This document shows, in pieces, positions 16,401-24,979 of a stretch of DNA of 64,000 nucleotides (positions are counted from its first letter, which is position 1; each line of letters begins with the position of its first letter). The stretch covers positions 1 through 64,000 of the forward strand of contig CACWPQ010000010.1 in the NCBI GenBank assembly GCA_902762805.1, written 5' to 3'. The notes under the pieces were generated by a model. That model saw only the letters and a program-made list of their open reading frames with translations, had not been told where the DNA came from and did no database searches. The translations under genes and the position numbers were made by a program. This stretch comes from an uncultured Bacteroidota bacterium. Its GTDB lineage: Bacteria; Bacteroidota; Bacteroidia; Bacteroidales; P3.

Positions 16401-18393
16401 CAACAGCGAGTATGCGGCCTTCCCCGGCATCTGCCTCACCGACACCTTCGAACTCGGCGAACAGATGTACGCAAAACAGCGCGGCCGCACCCGCCAGAAA
16501 GAGATGGAAGGCATGGAGACCCCCTTCGTGGAGAACAGCAAGCGCGTGCAGAAACAGTTGGACAGCCCGATAACCGTCATCATCGGCAACCCACCCTATT
16601 CAGCAGGACAAAAGAGCGCCAACGACAATGCGCAGAACCAGCACTATCCATTGCTGGAACTGCAGTTGGAAAAAACATACGTACAGGGTAGTCAAGCAAA
16701 CCTTAACAAATCCATCTATGATTCTTACTATAAAGCTTTTAGATGGGCTACCGACCGCATTGACTCCACGAAAGGAATAATTGCTTTCATAACAAATTCA
16801 GGTTGGATAGAAAGTAATGGTGCAGATGCGTTCAGACGTTCAATCGTCAAGGAATTTAAGGATATATATGTTATTGATTTACGGGGTTCTATCAGGTCAA
16901 AGATGGGTAACCGTGAAGCTGCACGGAAGGAGGGAGGAAACGTCTTTAATATTTTAGCTGGTGTTGCAATTACAATACTAATCAAGGGAGAAGGAATCAA
17001 CAAAGATGCGTCTATCCATTACTTTAGGATAGAAGACTACTTGCCAAAGGATGAAAAGCTCACTTTCATTAAGACAAAAAGAGATATATCTGCTTTAAAA
17101 TTTCAAGGTATCACACCTAATGCACATGCAGACTGGATTAATCTTAGGAACGAGTCGTTTTTTTCCTATATTCCAATTGAAGCAAAGCAAAAGTACGATA
17201 CAAAACAACATAGTTTCTTTAGCACACAGACTTGTGGAGTTGTAACAAGTCGAGACGTATGGGTTTATAATTCAAACCATTGTTCCCTTGAAGAAAAAAT
17301 AAAAGCAGCGGTTTTTTTCTACAATGATGAGGTGAAGAGAATACAGAAGGATGCTACATATAAACTTGATATGAATCCCCTGTTTTTTTCTTGGGATAGA
17401 CAAAATAAGAAAGATGTAGAAAAAGGTAAACTTTACGAATACGAAAAAAAAAGCATTCGTATTGCTTCGTATCGCCCTTTTATGAAGCAATGGCTGTACT
17501 TCAATCGCAAACTTAACAATTGTGTGTATCAGATTCCTCAACTATTTCCTTTTGAGAATTCAAAGAATCTTATAATATGTCTTCCTGGTGTTGGCGTTTC
17601 CAAAGACTTTTCATGTATATTAACCGACATCATTCCTGATTATGAGTATAGCGGCAAAAGCCAATGCTTCCCCCTCTATTGGTACGAAGAGCGCAAGGCA
17701 TCGCAGGCGTCGCTGTTTGACGACGGCAAGGACAAGTATATACGGCATGATGCCATCACGGACTTTATCCTGAAGCGGGCACAGGGACAGTATGGGCCGA
17801 AGGTGACGAAGGAGGACATCTTCTACTATGTCTATGGATTCCTGCACTGTCCGGCCTACCGCGAGACCTTCGCCAACGACTTGAAGAAGATGCTGCCGCG
17901 GCTGCCGCTGGTGGAAAAGGCCGAGGACTTCTGGGCCTTCAGCCGCGCCGGACGCGAGCTGGCCGACCTGCACCTGAACTACGAGCAGGTGCCGCCGTCG
18001 AAAGAGGTGGTGGTGGACTGGCACAATATGCTGCCGGGTATCGCCGATGCCGACACGCCAGAGAAGCTCTACCGAGTGGTGCAGATGAAGTTTGCAAAGA
18101 ACGGAAAAGACAAGGACAGGAGCGTCATCGAGTACAACCCCTATATCACCCTGCGCAATATACCCCTGCGGGCCTACGACTACGTGGTCAACGGCAAGAG
18201 TGCCATCGAATGGATTATGGAGCGCTACTGCGACAAGGTGGACAAAAAGAGCGGTATCCGCAACGACGCCAACCAGTGGGGCATCGAGCACGGCAACCCC
18301 AAATACCCACTAGAATTGCTACAGAGCATCATCACCCTCAGCCTACGCACCCTCGACATTGTGGACGAGCTGCCGAAGGTGTCGTTTGAGTGA
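13417..18393 (+). CDS. Type ISP (LlaGI-like) single-chain restriction-modification enzyme
   Basis: 1658 residues. Domain order: an Mrr-like PD-(D/E)XK nuclease at the N-terminus (GID near 65, QCK at 80-82); a superfamily 2 helicase/translocase (GTGKT at 206-210, DEAH near 357, TATP near 392); a gamma-type N6-adenine methylase (DPFTGTGTF near 940, NPPY near 1060); then a target-recognition C-terminus. Such enzymes methylate one strand of an asymmetric site and cut after translocation. The start at 13417 (MSNFLKVINRYREQ) fits family members; an upstream ATG at 13264 adds low-complexity sequence. Residues 221-243 form an in-frame insert between helicase motifs. From about 16650 to 17650 the gene becomes strikingly AT-rich, suggesting an exchanged recognition domain. 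Confidence 0.95.
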   Translation: MSNFLKVINRYREQSHSEADKGKRFERLMQAMLRTLPPYCNELQQVWLWNEFPFRQSISLHDTGIDLVAQTNDGNYWAIQCKCYRADTKIDKGDTDTFLTSSARAFTDGNGKKHYFSFRLWVDTTEGGFTSTAAESFKGQMIPASVLHLNELAEMPIDWEELDRGISGTKAITQHKKVLPHQQEAIDNALSYFSDHDRGKLIMACGTGKTFTSLRIAEALGTQGTSSSGARRDDCELHRLRETKVLFLVPSIALLGQTLREWSFDASKPLRPMCICSDSEVSRTHTKDDDTNQMTIEELAFPASTSVEQIKQQYFALQHDNRKGMLVVFSTYQSIERIAAAQTAIGDELTFDLIVCDEAHRTTGVTLKGEDESAFVRVHDNSFIRGLKRMYMTATPRLYKDADQKRARENEAYLCSMDDAEIYGDEFYRLGFGEAVDKNLLSDYKVLILNVEPGDVSTEVQEALSGLDAAVQREVDTDDMAKLIGVINALSKRSRYDNRLLREIDPQPMHRAVAFCQNIKVSRAISAAFNACAESYYESLTPAEREGLVRVEARHVDGSMGAARREEHLGWLKRTRTDGLDCHLLSNVRCLSEGVDVPSLDAVVFLAAKNSQVDVVQSVGRVMRRAEGKKYGYIIIPIVVPSDVDPEKALDDSKTYAVVWDILNALRAHDDRFNAMVNKIELNRKRPDAVQLVRPGSQWIGQGGGKSDDESDGDGLTAAEPMAALQTQLEMRFEQLQNVIFARMVQKVGSKRYWEQWAGDVAKIAEKHIEQITTLVNNDEKARKAFDRFLRGLHKDINPAVSEPQAIEMLAQHIITQPVFEALFENYAFTANNPVSKAMNSIVRLLNDKIDEADHRSLENFYNSVRRRAEGIDNAEAKQKIVVELYDKFFTTAFPKVKEQLGIVYTPVEVVDFIIHSVEHVLQEQFGRSLNDRGVKIIDPFTGTGTFITRLLQSGIIHDLEYKYKNEIFANEIVLLAYYIASVNIENVYHDLLGDNSEYAAFPGICLTDTFELGEQMYAKQRGRTRQKEMEGMETPFVENSKRVQKQLDSPITVIIGNPPYSAGQKSANDNAQNQHYPLLELQLEKTYVQGSQANLNKSIYDSYYKAFRWATDRIDSTKGIIAFITNSGWIESNGADAFRRSIVKEFKDIYVIDLRGSIRSKMGNREAARKEGGNVFNILAGVAITILIKGEGINKDASIHYFRIEDYLPKDEKLTFIKTKRDISALKFQGITPNAHADWINLRNESFFSYIPIEAKQKYDTKQHSFFSTQTCGVVTSRDVWVYNSNHCSLEEKIKAAVFFYNDEVKRIQKDATYKLDMNPLFFSWDRQNKKDVEKGKLYEYEKKSIRIASYRPFMKQWLYFNRKLNNCVYQIPQLFPFENSKNLIICLPGVGVSKDFSCILTDIIPDYEYSGKSQCFPLYWYEERKASQASLFDDGKDKYIRHDAITDFILKRAQGQYGPKVTKEDIFYYVYGFLHCPAYRETFANDLKKMLPRLPLVEKAEDFWAFSRAGRELADLHLNYEQVPPSKEVVVDWHNMLPGIADADTPEKLYRVVQMKFAKNGKDKDRSVIEYNPYITLRNIPLRAYDYVVNGKSAIEWIMERYCDKVDKKSGIRNDANQWGIEHGNPKYPLELLQSIITLSLRTLDIVDELPKVSFE
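14077..14145. repeat. In-frame insert in the helicase domain of the type ISP gene
   Basis: Codons 221-243 (GTQGTSSSGARRDDCELHRL and three more) fall between the helix after Walker A and the strand VLFLVPSIALL, which are normally joined by a few residues. Confidence 0.5.
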
Positions 18394-18466
18394 CCCATCA
18401 CAGAGGAACATCGGCGGACCCTTATCGTCACCATAGACCGAGGCAAAGTTTGATTAAACTTTGAGT

Positions 18467-18506
18467 AAAGGGGGAGTAAAACCTAAAGGGTTCTGCTCCC
18501 CCTTTT
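18467..18506 (+). terminator. Terminator of the type ISP gene
   Basis: AAAGGGGGAG pairs with CTCCCCCTTT around 19 nt, followed by T. It lies 74 nt past the stop. Confidence 0.7.
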
Positions 18507-18582
18507 ATCGGCAAGGGCAGTGGTAGGCAAAATGTGAAACAATTACCGCATTATGTGCATGTCCTATGTGCGGAAAAAAGTG

Positions 18583-18590
18583 TACCTTTG
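18583..18590 (+). promoter_or_regulatory. -7 element of the DUF362/flavodoxin operon
   Basis: TACCTTTG, 86 nt before the ATG at 18676. The -33 element is not clear. Confidence 0.5.
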
Positions 18591-18675
18591 CAACGGATTC
18601 TATAGTGTAAATAGAGTATAACTTTTTAATAATTAGAACATAAACTAACACACTAACGCATTATATTGTATTGAT

Positions 18676-19701
18676 ATGAAGAAAGTATTTATGCTTATGG
18701 CGGCCGCCACGATGATGATGGTTGGCTGCAAACAGAACAACAACCAGCCCGTCGAGGCGCAGGAACCCGTCCAGGAGGGCGCCGCCGTCTACATGACCCG
18801 CGACATCAGCCCCGAGGCCCTCGTCAAAATCTACGAGGCCCTGGGCGTCAAGGCCGAAGGCCGCGTGGCCGTCAAGATCTCCACCGGCGAAGGCTCCAAC
18901 CCCAACTACCTGAAGCCCGAGCTTATCCGCCTGCTCGTCGACACCGTGCACGGCACCATCGTGGAGTGCAACACCGCCTACGGCAACGCCCCCGAGGACA
19001 AGAAGGACGAGCGCACCACCTCCGCCAACCACTGGAAGGTCATCGAGCGCCACGGCTTCATCCCCATGTTCAAGGTCGACATCATGGACGAAGAGGGCGA
19101 AATCCGCATCCCCGTCAAGGACAGCACCCATATCAAATACGACATCGTGGGCAGCCACATTGACAACTACGACTTCATGATCGCCCTCAACCACTTCAAG
19201 GGTCACCCCATGGGCGGCTACGGCGGAGCCCTGAAGAACCTCTCCATCGGCTGCGCCAGCCCCAACGGCAAGGCCTACATCCACTCCAGCGGCAAGATGG
19301 AGAAGCTCGACATCGCCAAGCTCTGGACGCCCGAGTTCATCGGCAACCAGGACGGCTTCCTCGAGAGCATGGCCGCCGCCGCCCAGGCTGTGGTCAACCA
19401 CTTCAACGGCAAAAAGGGCATCATTTACATCAGCGTGATGAACAACATGAGCATCGACTGCGACTGCGTGGACCATCCCACCCCCGTCAAGATCAAAGAC
19501 TACGGCATTCTGGCCTCCACCGACCCCGTGGCCCTCGACCAGGCCTGCGTCGACATCATCAACAACATGGAGGCAACGCCCGACAACGACCCCACACCCC
19601 TTATCGAGCGCATCGACAAGCAGCACGGCGTCCACACCATCGAGCATGCCGAGAAGATCGGCCTCGGCACCCGCAAGTACCACATCATCAACATCGACTA
19701 A
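18676..19701 (+). CDS. DUF362-domain lipoprotein
   Basis: 341 residues. Lipobox MVGC. The DUF362 core is clear: VAVKISTGEGSNPNYLKPELI, GTIVECNTAYG, and a central DFMIALNHFKGHPMGGYGGALKNLSIGCASPNGK. A Cys-rich SIDCDCVDHPTPVKIKDYGILASTDPVALDQACVD follows. The family is associated with iron-sulfur or metal-dependent redox chemistry but its reaction is not established. Four nt separate it from a flavodoxin lipoprotein, so the pair probably forms a small extracytoplasmic redox module. Confidence 0.88.
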   Translation: MKKVFMLMAAATMMMVGCKQNNNQPVEAQEPVQEGAAVYMTRDISPEALVKIYEALGVKAEGRVAVKISTGEGSNPNYLKPELIRLLVDTVHGTIVECNTAYGNAPEDKKDERTTSANHWKVIERHGFIPMFKVDIMDEEGEIRIPVKDSTHIKYDIVGSHIDNYDFMIALNHFKGHPMGGYGGALKNLSIGCASPNGKAYIHSSGKMEKLDIAKLWTPEFIGNQDGFLESMAAAAQAVVNHFNGKKGIIYISVMNNMSIDCDCVDHPTPVKIKDYGILASTDPVALDQACVDIINNMEATPDNDPTPLIERIDKQHGVHTIEHAEKIGLGTRKYHIINID

Positions 19702-19704
19702 ACC

Positions 19705-20220
19705 ATGAAACACATCGCAACAATCATCTGCGCAGCAGCACTGCTCTTCGGAGCCACCGCCTGTGCGCAAACCAAAAAGGAGAACAAGAACATGAAGAAA
19801 ACGCTCGTGGCCTACTTCTCGGCCACCGGAACAACCAAGGCGGCAGCCCAGCGGCTGGCCAAGGAGAAAGGTGCCGACCTCTTTGAGATTGCCCCCGAAG
19901 TGCCCTACACCTCGGCCGACCTCGACTGGCGCGACAAGCAGAGCCGCTCCACCAAGGAAATGCAGGACAAGGCCTCGCGCCCCGCCATCAAGGGCACCTG
20001 CCGGAATATCGCCGACTACGACACCGTATGGATTGGCTTCCCCGTGTGGTGGTACACCGCTCCCACCATCATCAACACCTTCATCGAAGCCCACGACCTC
20101 GGCGGCAAGACCCTCTGCGTCTTCGCCACCAGCGGCGGCAGCGGTGTCTCCGGCTCGGCCAAAGACCTCCAAAAAGCCTACCCGCAATACAGCTGGGGCG
20201 AGAGCCGCCTGATGAACTAA
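19705..20220 (+). CDS. Flavodoxin lipoprotein
   Basis: 171 residues. Lipobox-like ATACAQ, then a flavodoxin with a classical phosphate loop VAYFSATGTTKAAAQRLA. FPVWWYTAPTIINTF and FATSGGSGVSGSAKDL form the isoalloxazine-binding loops. It is co-transcribed with the DUF362 gene. It differs from the first flavodoxin lipoprotein (9055) in having the canonical SATGTT loop. Confidence 0.9.
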   Translation: MKHIATIICAAALLFGATACAQTKKENKNMKKTLVAYFSATGTTKAAAQRLAKEKGADLFEIAPEVPYTSADLDWRDKQSRSTKEMQDKASRPAIKGTCRNIADYDTVWIGFPVWWYTAPTIINTFIEAHDLGGKTLCVFATSGGSGVSGSAKDLQKAYPQYSWGESRLMN

Positions 20221-20294
20221 AACAGCATGGCTCGGAAGAAAAGACCTCGGTGCTGACCATGCCGGCACCGCAGCCCTGGTTCGGTGACGTATGT

Positions 20295-20378
20295 CCGTTG
20301 GTTGAGTTGACTGCGGGCTGCAACGGACAGAGCGGACAGGAAAACACAAGCGCAGCCAAGCGGACAAACAATCCATAG
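20295..20378 (+). pseudogene. Possible remnant of a lipoprotein N-terminus
   Basis: GGGCTGCAACGGACAGA also occurs in the flavodoxin lipoprotein at 9055-9708 (around 9108). Here it lacks a start codon and fold. The call is weak. Confidence 0.25.
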
Positions 20379-20582
20379 CCCGCAGGGGGTGTTTTGGCAC
20401 GGATCTTTCAGGGTTGGTATGGGGTTGGGAGGCTGATTCGGGCGAAAATATTTATCGCTGGAAATCAAATGGTTAGTTTTTTTGATGTGTTTTTTCGGCG
20501 GGATTTTCGCGGCGGGTGAGGGCGAGGGGAAGCATCCGCCGTGCGGAAGCAAAGGTTTTCAACCGAGCAAGTGTTTGATAGC

Positions 20583-20612
20583 AAAAGGAGTGCCGAAATG
20601 AGCACTCCTTTT
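20583..20612 (+). terminator. Hairpin with T-run upstream of nrdJ
   Basis: AAAAGGAGTGC pairs with GCACTCCTTTT around 8 nt. It could end the DUF362 transcript or act within the nrdJ leader. Confidence 0.6.
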
Positions 20613-20726
20613 GTTGATAACTTGTCGGCCCGGACGGCGAAAATGTGTATAATTTAGCGGTCAGGAAAGGAGCCCACCTTTTCGCCGCAATTAATTAGAA
20701 CCTAATAACATAAATCATTTCTCGAG

Positions 20727-23303
20727 ATGACGCAAGGAGACTTGTTTTCTGCCACTGCCCCCAAGCAGGAACCCAAAGAGTACCGGCAGTACACGCCGGA
20801 GGAGATTATGAAATCGTCGGTGGAGTATTTCCACGGCGACGAGCTGGCCGCCAATGTGTGGATGAACAAGTATGCCCTGCGCAACGACGACAAGATCTAT
20901 GAGCTGAACCCGGACATGATGCACCGTCGCCTGGCGTCGGAGTATGCCCGCATCGAGCAGAAGTATGCCAACCCCCTCAGCGAGGAGGAGATCTACCAGC
21001 TGCTGAAGGACTTCCGCTACATTGTGCCGCAGGGCAGTCCGATGAGTGGTATCGGCAACAATTTCCAGGTGGTCTCGCTGTCGAACTGCTTCGTCATCGG
21101 CAATTCGGGCAACAGCGACTCCTACGGCGGCATCATGAAGATTGACCAGGAGCAGGTGCAGCTGATGAAGCGTCGCGGCGGCGTGGGGCACGACCTGAGC
21201 CACATACGCCCCGGTGGCAGCCCCGTGAAGAACAGCGCCCTGACGTCGACCGGCATCGTGCCGTTCATGCAGCGCTACAGCAACACCACGCGCGAGGTGG
21301 CGCAGGGCGGCCGCCGCGGCGCGTTGATGCTGAGTATCAGCATCAAGCATCCCGACTCGGAGCACTTTATCGACGCCAAGCTGGAGCAGGGCAAAATCAC
21401 GGGTGCGAACGTCAGTGTGAAGATCACGGACGAGTTCATGGAGTGTGTGCGCAGCGGCAAGCCATTCGTGCAGCAGTATCCCATCGATTCGCCCAACCCC
21501 TCATATACTAAAGAAATAGACGCACGCGCGCTGTGGAACAAGATTATCGCCAACGCGTGGAGCAGCGCCGAGCCGGGTGTGCTCTACTGGGACACCATCA
21601 TCCGCGAAAGTGTGCCCGACTGCTATGCTGACTTCGGCTACCGCACCGTCAGCACCAACCCCTGCGGCGAGATACCGCTGTGCCCGTACGACAGCTGCCG
21701 CCTGCAGGCGATCAACCTTTACTCCTACGTCGAGAACCCCTTCACGCCGCAGGCGCGCTTCAACTTCGAACTGTTCCGCGAGCATGTGGCCAAGGGGCAG
21801 CGCCTGATGGACGACCTGATCGACCTCGAGCTGGAGAAGGTGGAGCAGATTCTGCGCAAGATCGAGTCCGACCCTGAGAGCGACGAGATCAAGCAGGTGG
21901 AGCACAACCTGTGGCTGAACATCAAGATGAAGTGCCTCGAGGGTCGCCGTAGCGGCTTCGGCATCACCGCCGAGGGCGACATGCTGGCCGCCCTGGGTCT
22001 GCAATACGGAAGCGAGGAGGCCACGGCCTTTGCCGTCAAGGTGCAGCAGACGCTCTGCTGCGCCGCCTACGGCTCGAGCGTGCAGCTGGCCAAGGAGCGC
22101 GGCTCGTTCCCCATCTACGACGCGCGCCGCGAAGAGCACAACCCCCTCATCCAGCGCATCCGCGAGGCGGAGCCCGTGCTCTATGCCGAGATGACCAAGT
22201 ACGGCCGCCGCAACATCGCCCTGCTGACCATCGCACCCACCGGCACCGTCAGCATCTGCACCCAGACCACCAGCGGCATCGAGCCCGTGTTCCTCGTCAG
22301 CTACAAACGCCGCAAGAAGATCAACCCCAACGACAAGGACGCCTCGAACAAGAACATCATCAAGGACGAGAACGGCGACTACTTCGAGGAGTACAACGTG
22401 TTCCACCCCAAGTTCCTCGACTGGGCGCGCATCAACGGCCACGACGTGGAGGAGGTGAAGCGGATGGACGACGCCTCGCTGCAGAAGCTGATCGAACAGA
22501 GCCCCTACTACCACGCCACCAGCGCCGACATCGACTGGGTGGCCAAGGTGAAGATGCAAGGTGCCATCCAGAAGTGGGTGGACCACAGCATCTCCGTCAC
22601 CGTCAACATACCAAAGGAGACCACCAAGGAGACCGTGGCCACCATCTACGAGACCGCCTGGGAGAGCGGCTGCAAGGGCTGCACCATCTACCGCGACGGC
22701 TCGCGCACGGGCGTCCTCGTCTCCACCAGCGAGGGCAAGAAAGAGCCCCCCGCCTTCGGCGAGAGCAAAGCTCCCAAGCGCCCCAAGAAACTCGACGCCG
22801 AAATCGTGCGCTTCAAGAACGACAAGGAAGACTGGATTGCCGTGGTCGGCATGTACGAGGGTCGCCCCTATGAGATTTTCACCGGCCGCGCCGAGAGTTT
22901 CCTGCTGCCCAAGTGGGTCGACAAGGGGTGGGTCATCCGCGTCAAGGAGAAAGGACAGGAACACGCCCGCTACGACTTCCAGTTCGTCGATCAGGACGGC
23001 TACCATATCACCATCGAGGGCCTCTCGCGCATGTTCAAGAAAGAATACTGGAACTATGCCAAGCTCATCTCCGGCATCCTGCGCCACGGCATGCCCATCC
23101 CCAACGTGGTGGAACTGATTGGCAAGCTGACCTTCGACGTGGACAGCATCACGACGTGGTCCAACGGTGTGGCCCGCGCCCTGAAGCGCTACATCAAGGA
23201 CGGCACCGAGACCGACGAGCTCTGTCCCGACTGCGGCAGCAAGATTGTCTACCGCGACGGATGCAAGAGCTGCCAGAACTGCGGGTGGAGCAAATGCAGT
23301 TGA
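20727..23303 (+). CDS. nrdJ: Adenosylcobalamin-dependent (class II) ribonucleotide reductase
   Basis: 858 residues. It reduces ribonucleotides to deoxyribonucleotides using a B12-generated thiyl radical. The catalytic barrel shows SLSNCFVIGNSGN (first active-site Cys), GGVGHDLSHIRP, STNPCGEIPLCPYDSC (radical Cys with the N-x-C-x-E pattern), RRNIALLTIAPTGTVS and KGCTIYRDGSR. A TSCPD-like domain spans roughly 690-790. The C-terminus carries a zinc-like cluster CPDCGSKIVYRDGCKSC followed by the swinging Cys pair. The neighbouring minus-strand gene makes dUMP from dCMP, so the area serves deoxynucleotide supply. Length and motifs are those of a full NrdJ. Confidence 0.97.
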   Translation: MTQGDLFSATAPKQEPKEYRQYTPEEIMKSSVEYFHGDELAANVWMNKYALRNDDKIYELNPDMMHRRLASEYARIEQKYANPLSEEEIYQLLKDFRYIVPQGSPMSGIGNNFQVVSLSNCFVIGNSGNSDSYGGIMKIDQEQVQLMKRRGGVGHDLSHIRPGGSPVKNSALTSTGIVPFMQRYSNTTREVAQGGRRGALMLSISIKHPDSEHFIDAKLEQGKITGANVSVKITDEFMECVRSGKPFVQQYPIDSPNPSYTKEIDARALWNKIIANAWSSAEPGVLYWDTIIRESVPDCYADFGYRTVSTNPCGEIPLCPYDSCRLQAINLYSYVENPFTPQARFNFELFREHVAKGQRLMDDLIDLELEKVEQILRKIESDPESDEIKQVEHNLWLNIKMKCLEGRRSGFGITAEGDMLAALGLQYGSEEATAFAVKVQQTLCCAAYGSSVQLAKERGSFPIYDARREEHNPLIQRIREAEPVLYAEMTKYGRRNIALLTIAPTGTVSICTQTTSGIEPVFLVSYKRRKKINPNDKDASNKNIIKDENGDYFEEYNVFHPKFLDWARINGHDVEEVKRMDDASLQKLIEQSPYYHATSADIDWVAKVKMQGAIQKWVDHSISVTVNIPKETTKETVATIYETAWESGCKGCTIYRDGSRTGVLVSTSEGKKEPPAFGESKAPKRPKKLDAEIVRFKNDKEDWIAVVGMYEGRPYEIFTGRAESFLLPKWVDKGWVIRVKEKGQEHARYDFQFVDQDGYHITIEGLSRMFKKEYWNYAKLISGILRHGMPIPNVVELIGKLTFDVDSITTWSNGVARALKRYIKDGTETDELCPDCGSKIVYRDGCKSCQNCGWSKCS

Positions 23304-23334
23304 AAAAACAAGCAAGCACGCATATCAAGCAGCC

Positions 23335-23361
23335 GGCGGGCACCCCATCGGGGTGCCCGCC
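23335..23361. terminator. Bidirectional terminator between nrdJ and the deaminase fusion
   Basis: A 12-bp GC-rich perfect stem (GGCGGGCACCCC) with a 3-nt loop separates two convergent genes. Confidence 0.75.
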
Positions 23362-23382
23362 GCTATTTGTAGATGGGGATAC

Positions 23383-24411
23383 CTATTGGTTGGCATATTG
23401 CTGTACCTCGTCGTGGAAGAACTCGAGCTGCACGCCGGCCTGGCGGAAGAGGTCCTCGCTCTCGGCGCCGGCATGGTACTTGCGCTCGCAGACCACACGG
23501 CGGATACCGCAGTTGATGATGAGCATGGCGCAGGTGCGGCAGGGTGTCATGCGGCAGTAGAGGGTGGCACCGTCGAGGGAGATACCGCGGCGTGCGGCCT
23601 GGCAGATAGCGTTCTGCTCGGCGTGGACGGTGCGGACGCAGTGGGTGGTGATTTTGCCGTCGGGGGCGATGCTTTGGCGGAAGAGGTGACCCACCTCGTC
23701 GCAATGGGGCAGGCCGGCGGGGGAGCCGACGTAGCCGGTGACGAGCAGCTGGCGGTCCTTGACGATGACGCAGCCAGAGCGGCCGCGGTCGCAGGTGGCG
23801 CGCTTGGAGGCGGTGTTGGCCAGCTCCATGAAATATTCGTCCCAGGAGGGGCGGCGATAGGTGATTTGCGCGAGCACCTCCTCGACCTGCCGGTTGAGGT
23901 CGTCGATGGTGCCGCCGTTGTCGAAGCGGTAGTCGGCCTGGTCAATGCAGTAGCGCAGGTTCTGCTTGTTGGGGTCGGCGTTGTCCATCTCGCGCTGCTC
24001 GTTGGCGAGGAAGGTGTCGTAGTCGATGTGGTCGGTCTCGGAGCCGCGGAGTACGGCGCGCTCGTAGCGCACACGGGGCTCGGCGTCGACGGCGAAGAGG
24101 TAGAAGTTGGGCTTGCCGCGCAGAGCGTCGACTTCGCCGGGGGTGCGCACGCTCTCGATGATGCAGTTGCAGCCCGAGGCGGCGGCCTGGTCGTAGAGCT
24201 GCTCGACAATCCACGAGGGCGAGTGCTGCGCCCGCAGGTCGTTGCCCACGAGGGTCATGCTGTCGCGGTTCACATCCATGCCGCGACGCTTGATTTCGTC
24301 AACGAGGAAGGCGCGGACACTGTAGTGGACGAATCCGCGGTGCTGCACCAGGTAGTCGACGATGGTGCCTTTGCCGGCGCCGAGGGTGCCGGTAATTCCG
24401 ATGGTGATCAT
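23383..24411 (-). CDS. P-loop kinase-like / deoxycytidylate deaminase fusion
   Basis: 342 residues. The N-terminal half is a P-loop nucleotide or dephospho-CoA kinase-like domain with Walker A GTLGAGKGT. From about residue 185 a zinc-dependent CMP/dCMP deaminase domain follows: HAEQNAICQAARRGIS (zinc His and catalytic Glu) and TPCRTCAMLIINCGI (two zinc Cys). It would turn dCMP into dUMP for thymidylate synthesis. The domain order is like that of the anti-phage deaminase AvcD, but the setting next to nrdJ and purE favours a housekeeping role. It overlaps purE by ATGA. Confidence 0.9.
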   Translation of the reverse strand: MITIGITGTLGAGKGTIVDYLVQHRGFVHYSVRAFLVDEIKRRGMDVNRDSMTLVGNDLRAQHSPSWIVEQLYDQAAASGCNCIIESVRTPGEVDALRGKPNFYLFAVDAEPRVRYERAVLRGSETDHIDYDTFLANEQREMDNADPNKQNLRYCIDQADYRFDNGGTIDDLNRQVEEVLAQITYRRPSWDEYFMELANTASKRATCDRGRSGCVIVKDRQLLVTGYVGSPAGLPHCDEVGHLFRQSIAPDGKITTHCVRTVHAEQNAICQAARRGISLDGATLYCRMTPCRTCAMLIINCGIRRVVCERKYHAGAESEDLFRQAGVQLEFFHDEVQQYANQ

Positions 24412-24914
24412 ACCTTGAACTTATACTGCAGGCCGGCGAGCTCCTCGTTGGCCTTGACGATTTTCTTTTTGAGGCCCTGCTTGTAGGCGGCGAGTTTCTG
24501 CATGAGCGCCTCGTCGGCGAGGGCGAGCATCTGCATGGCGAGGATGGCGGCGTTCTGTGCACCGTTGATAGCCACGGTGGCCACGGGTATTCCCGGGGGC
24601 ATCTGCAGGATGGCGAGGGTGGCGTCGAGGCCCTCGAGCGCGGAGCCTTTGATGGGGACGCCGATGACAGGCAGGGGTGTCTCGGCGGCGATGACGCCGG
24701 GCAAGGCGGCGGCCATGCCGGCGCCGGCGATGATGACGCGGATGCCGCGCGACTGGGCGTTGCGGGCAAAGTCGCCGACCTCCTGCGGCGTGCGGTGGGC
24801 GGAGAGGGCGTTGACCTCGAACGGGATCTCCATCTCCTCGAAGAACTGACAGGCTTTCTCCATGACCGGCAGGTCGGAGGTGGAGCCCATGATGATGCTG
24901 ACGATGGGTTTCAT
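24408..24914 (-). CDS. purE: N5-carboxyaminoimidazole ribonucleotide mutase
   Basis: 168 residues beginning MKPIVSIIMGSTSDLPVM, the standard PurE opening with the nucleotide-binding GSxSD loop. SAHRTP and AGAGMAAALPGVIA form the rest of the active site of class I PurE, which isomerises N5-CAIR to CAIR in purine synthesis. The ATG at 24914 is preferred to the one at 24935 because the promoter's -7 element lies at 24945-24952, which would leave the earlier ATG almost without a leader. Its last bases overlap the deaminase fusion as ATGA. Confidence 0.95.
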   Translation of the reverse strand: MKPIVSIIMGSTSDLPVMEKACQFFEEMEIPFEVNALSAHRTPQEVGDFARNAQSRGIRVIIAGAGMAAALPGVIAAETPLPVIGVPIKGSALEGLDATLAILQMPPGIPVATVAINGAQNAAILAMQMLALADEALMQKLAAYKQGLKKKIVKANEELAGLQYKFKV

Positions 24915-24944
24915 ATCGGGTGTTGTATTAGTCATTCAAAAATG

Positions 24945-24979
24945 CAAAATTACCAATTTTTTCGCACTTGACGGCCAAA
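24945..24979 (-). promoter_or_regulatory. Promoter of purE-deaminase operon
   Basis: On the minus strand, TTTGG near 24975-24979 and TAATTTTG at 24945-24952. The spacing is slightly long. Confidence 0.5.

Larger units (their letters stand above)
20221..20726. other. Intergenic region with lipoprotein-like remnant and terminator
   Basis: No intact gene. 20295-20378 encodes a short frame ending LTAGCNGQSGQENTSAAKRTNNP and a stop; it resembles a degenerate lipoprotein N-terminus and matches CNGQ-type tether sequence in the gene at 9055. A hairpin at 20583-20612 follows. No cobalamin riboswitch core could be found ahead of the B12-dependent reductase. Confidence 0.4.

Noticed and set aside
20396-20726. 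Cobalamin riboswitch ahead of the B12-dependent ribonucleotide reductase
   Set aside because: I looked for the conserved B12-box core and its flanking helices and found only a terminator-like hairpin.
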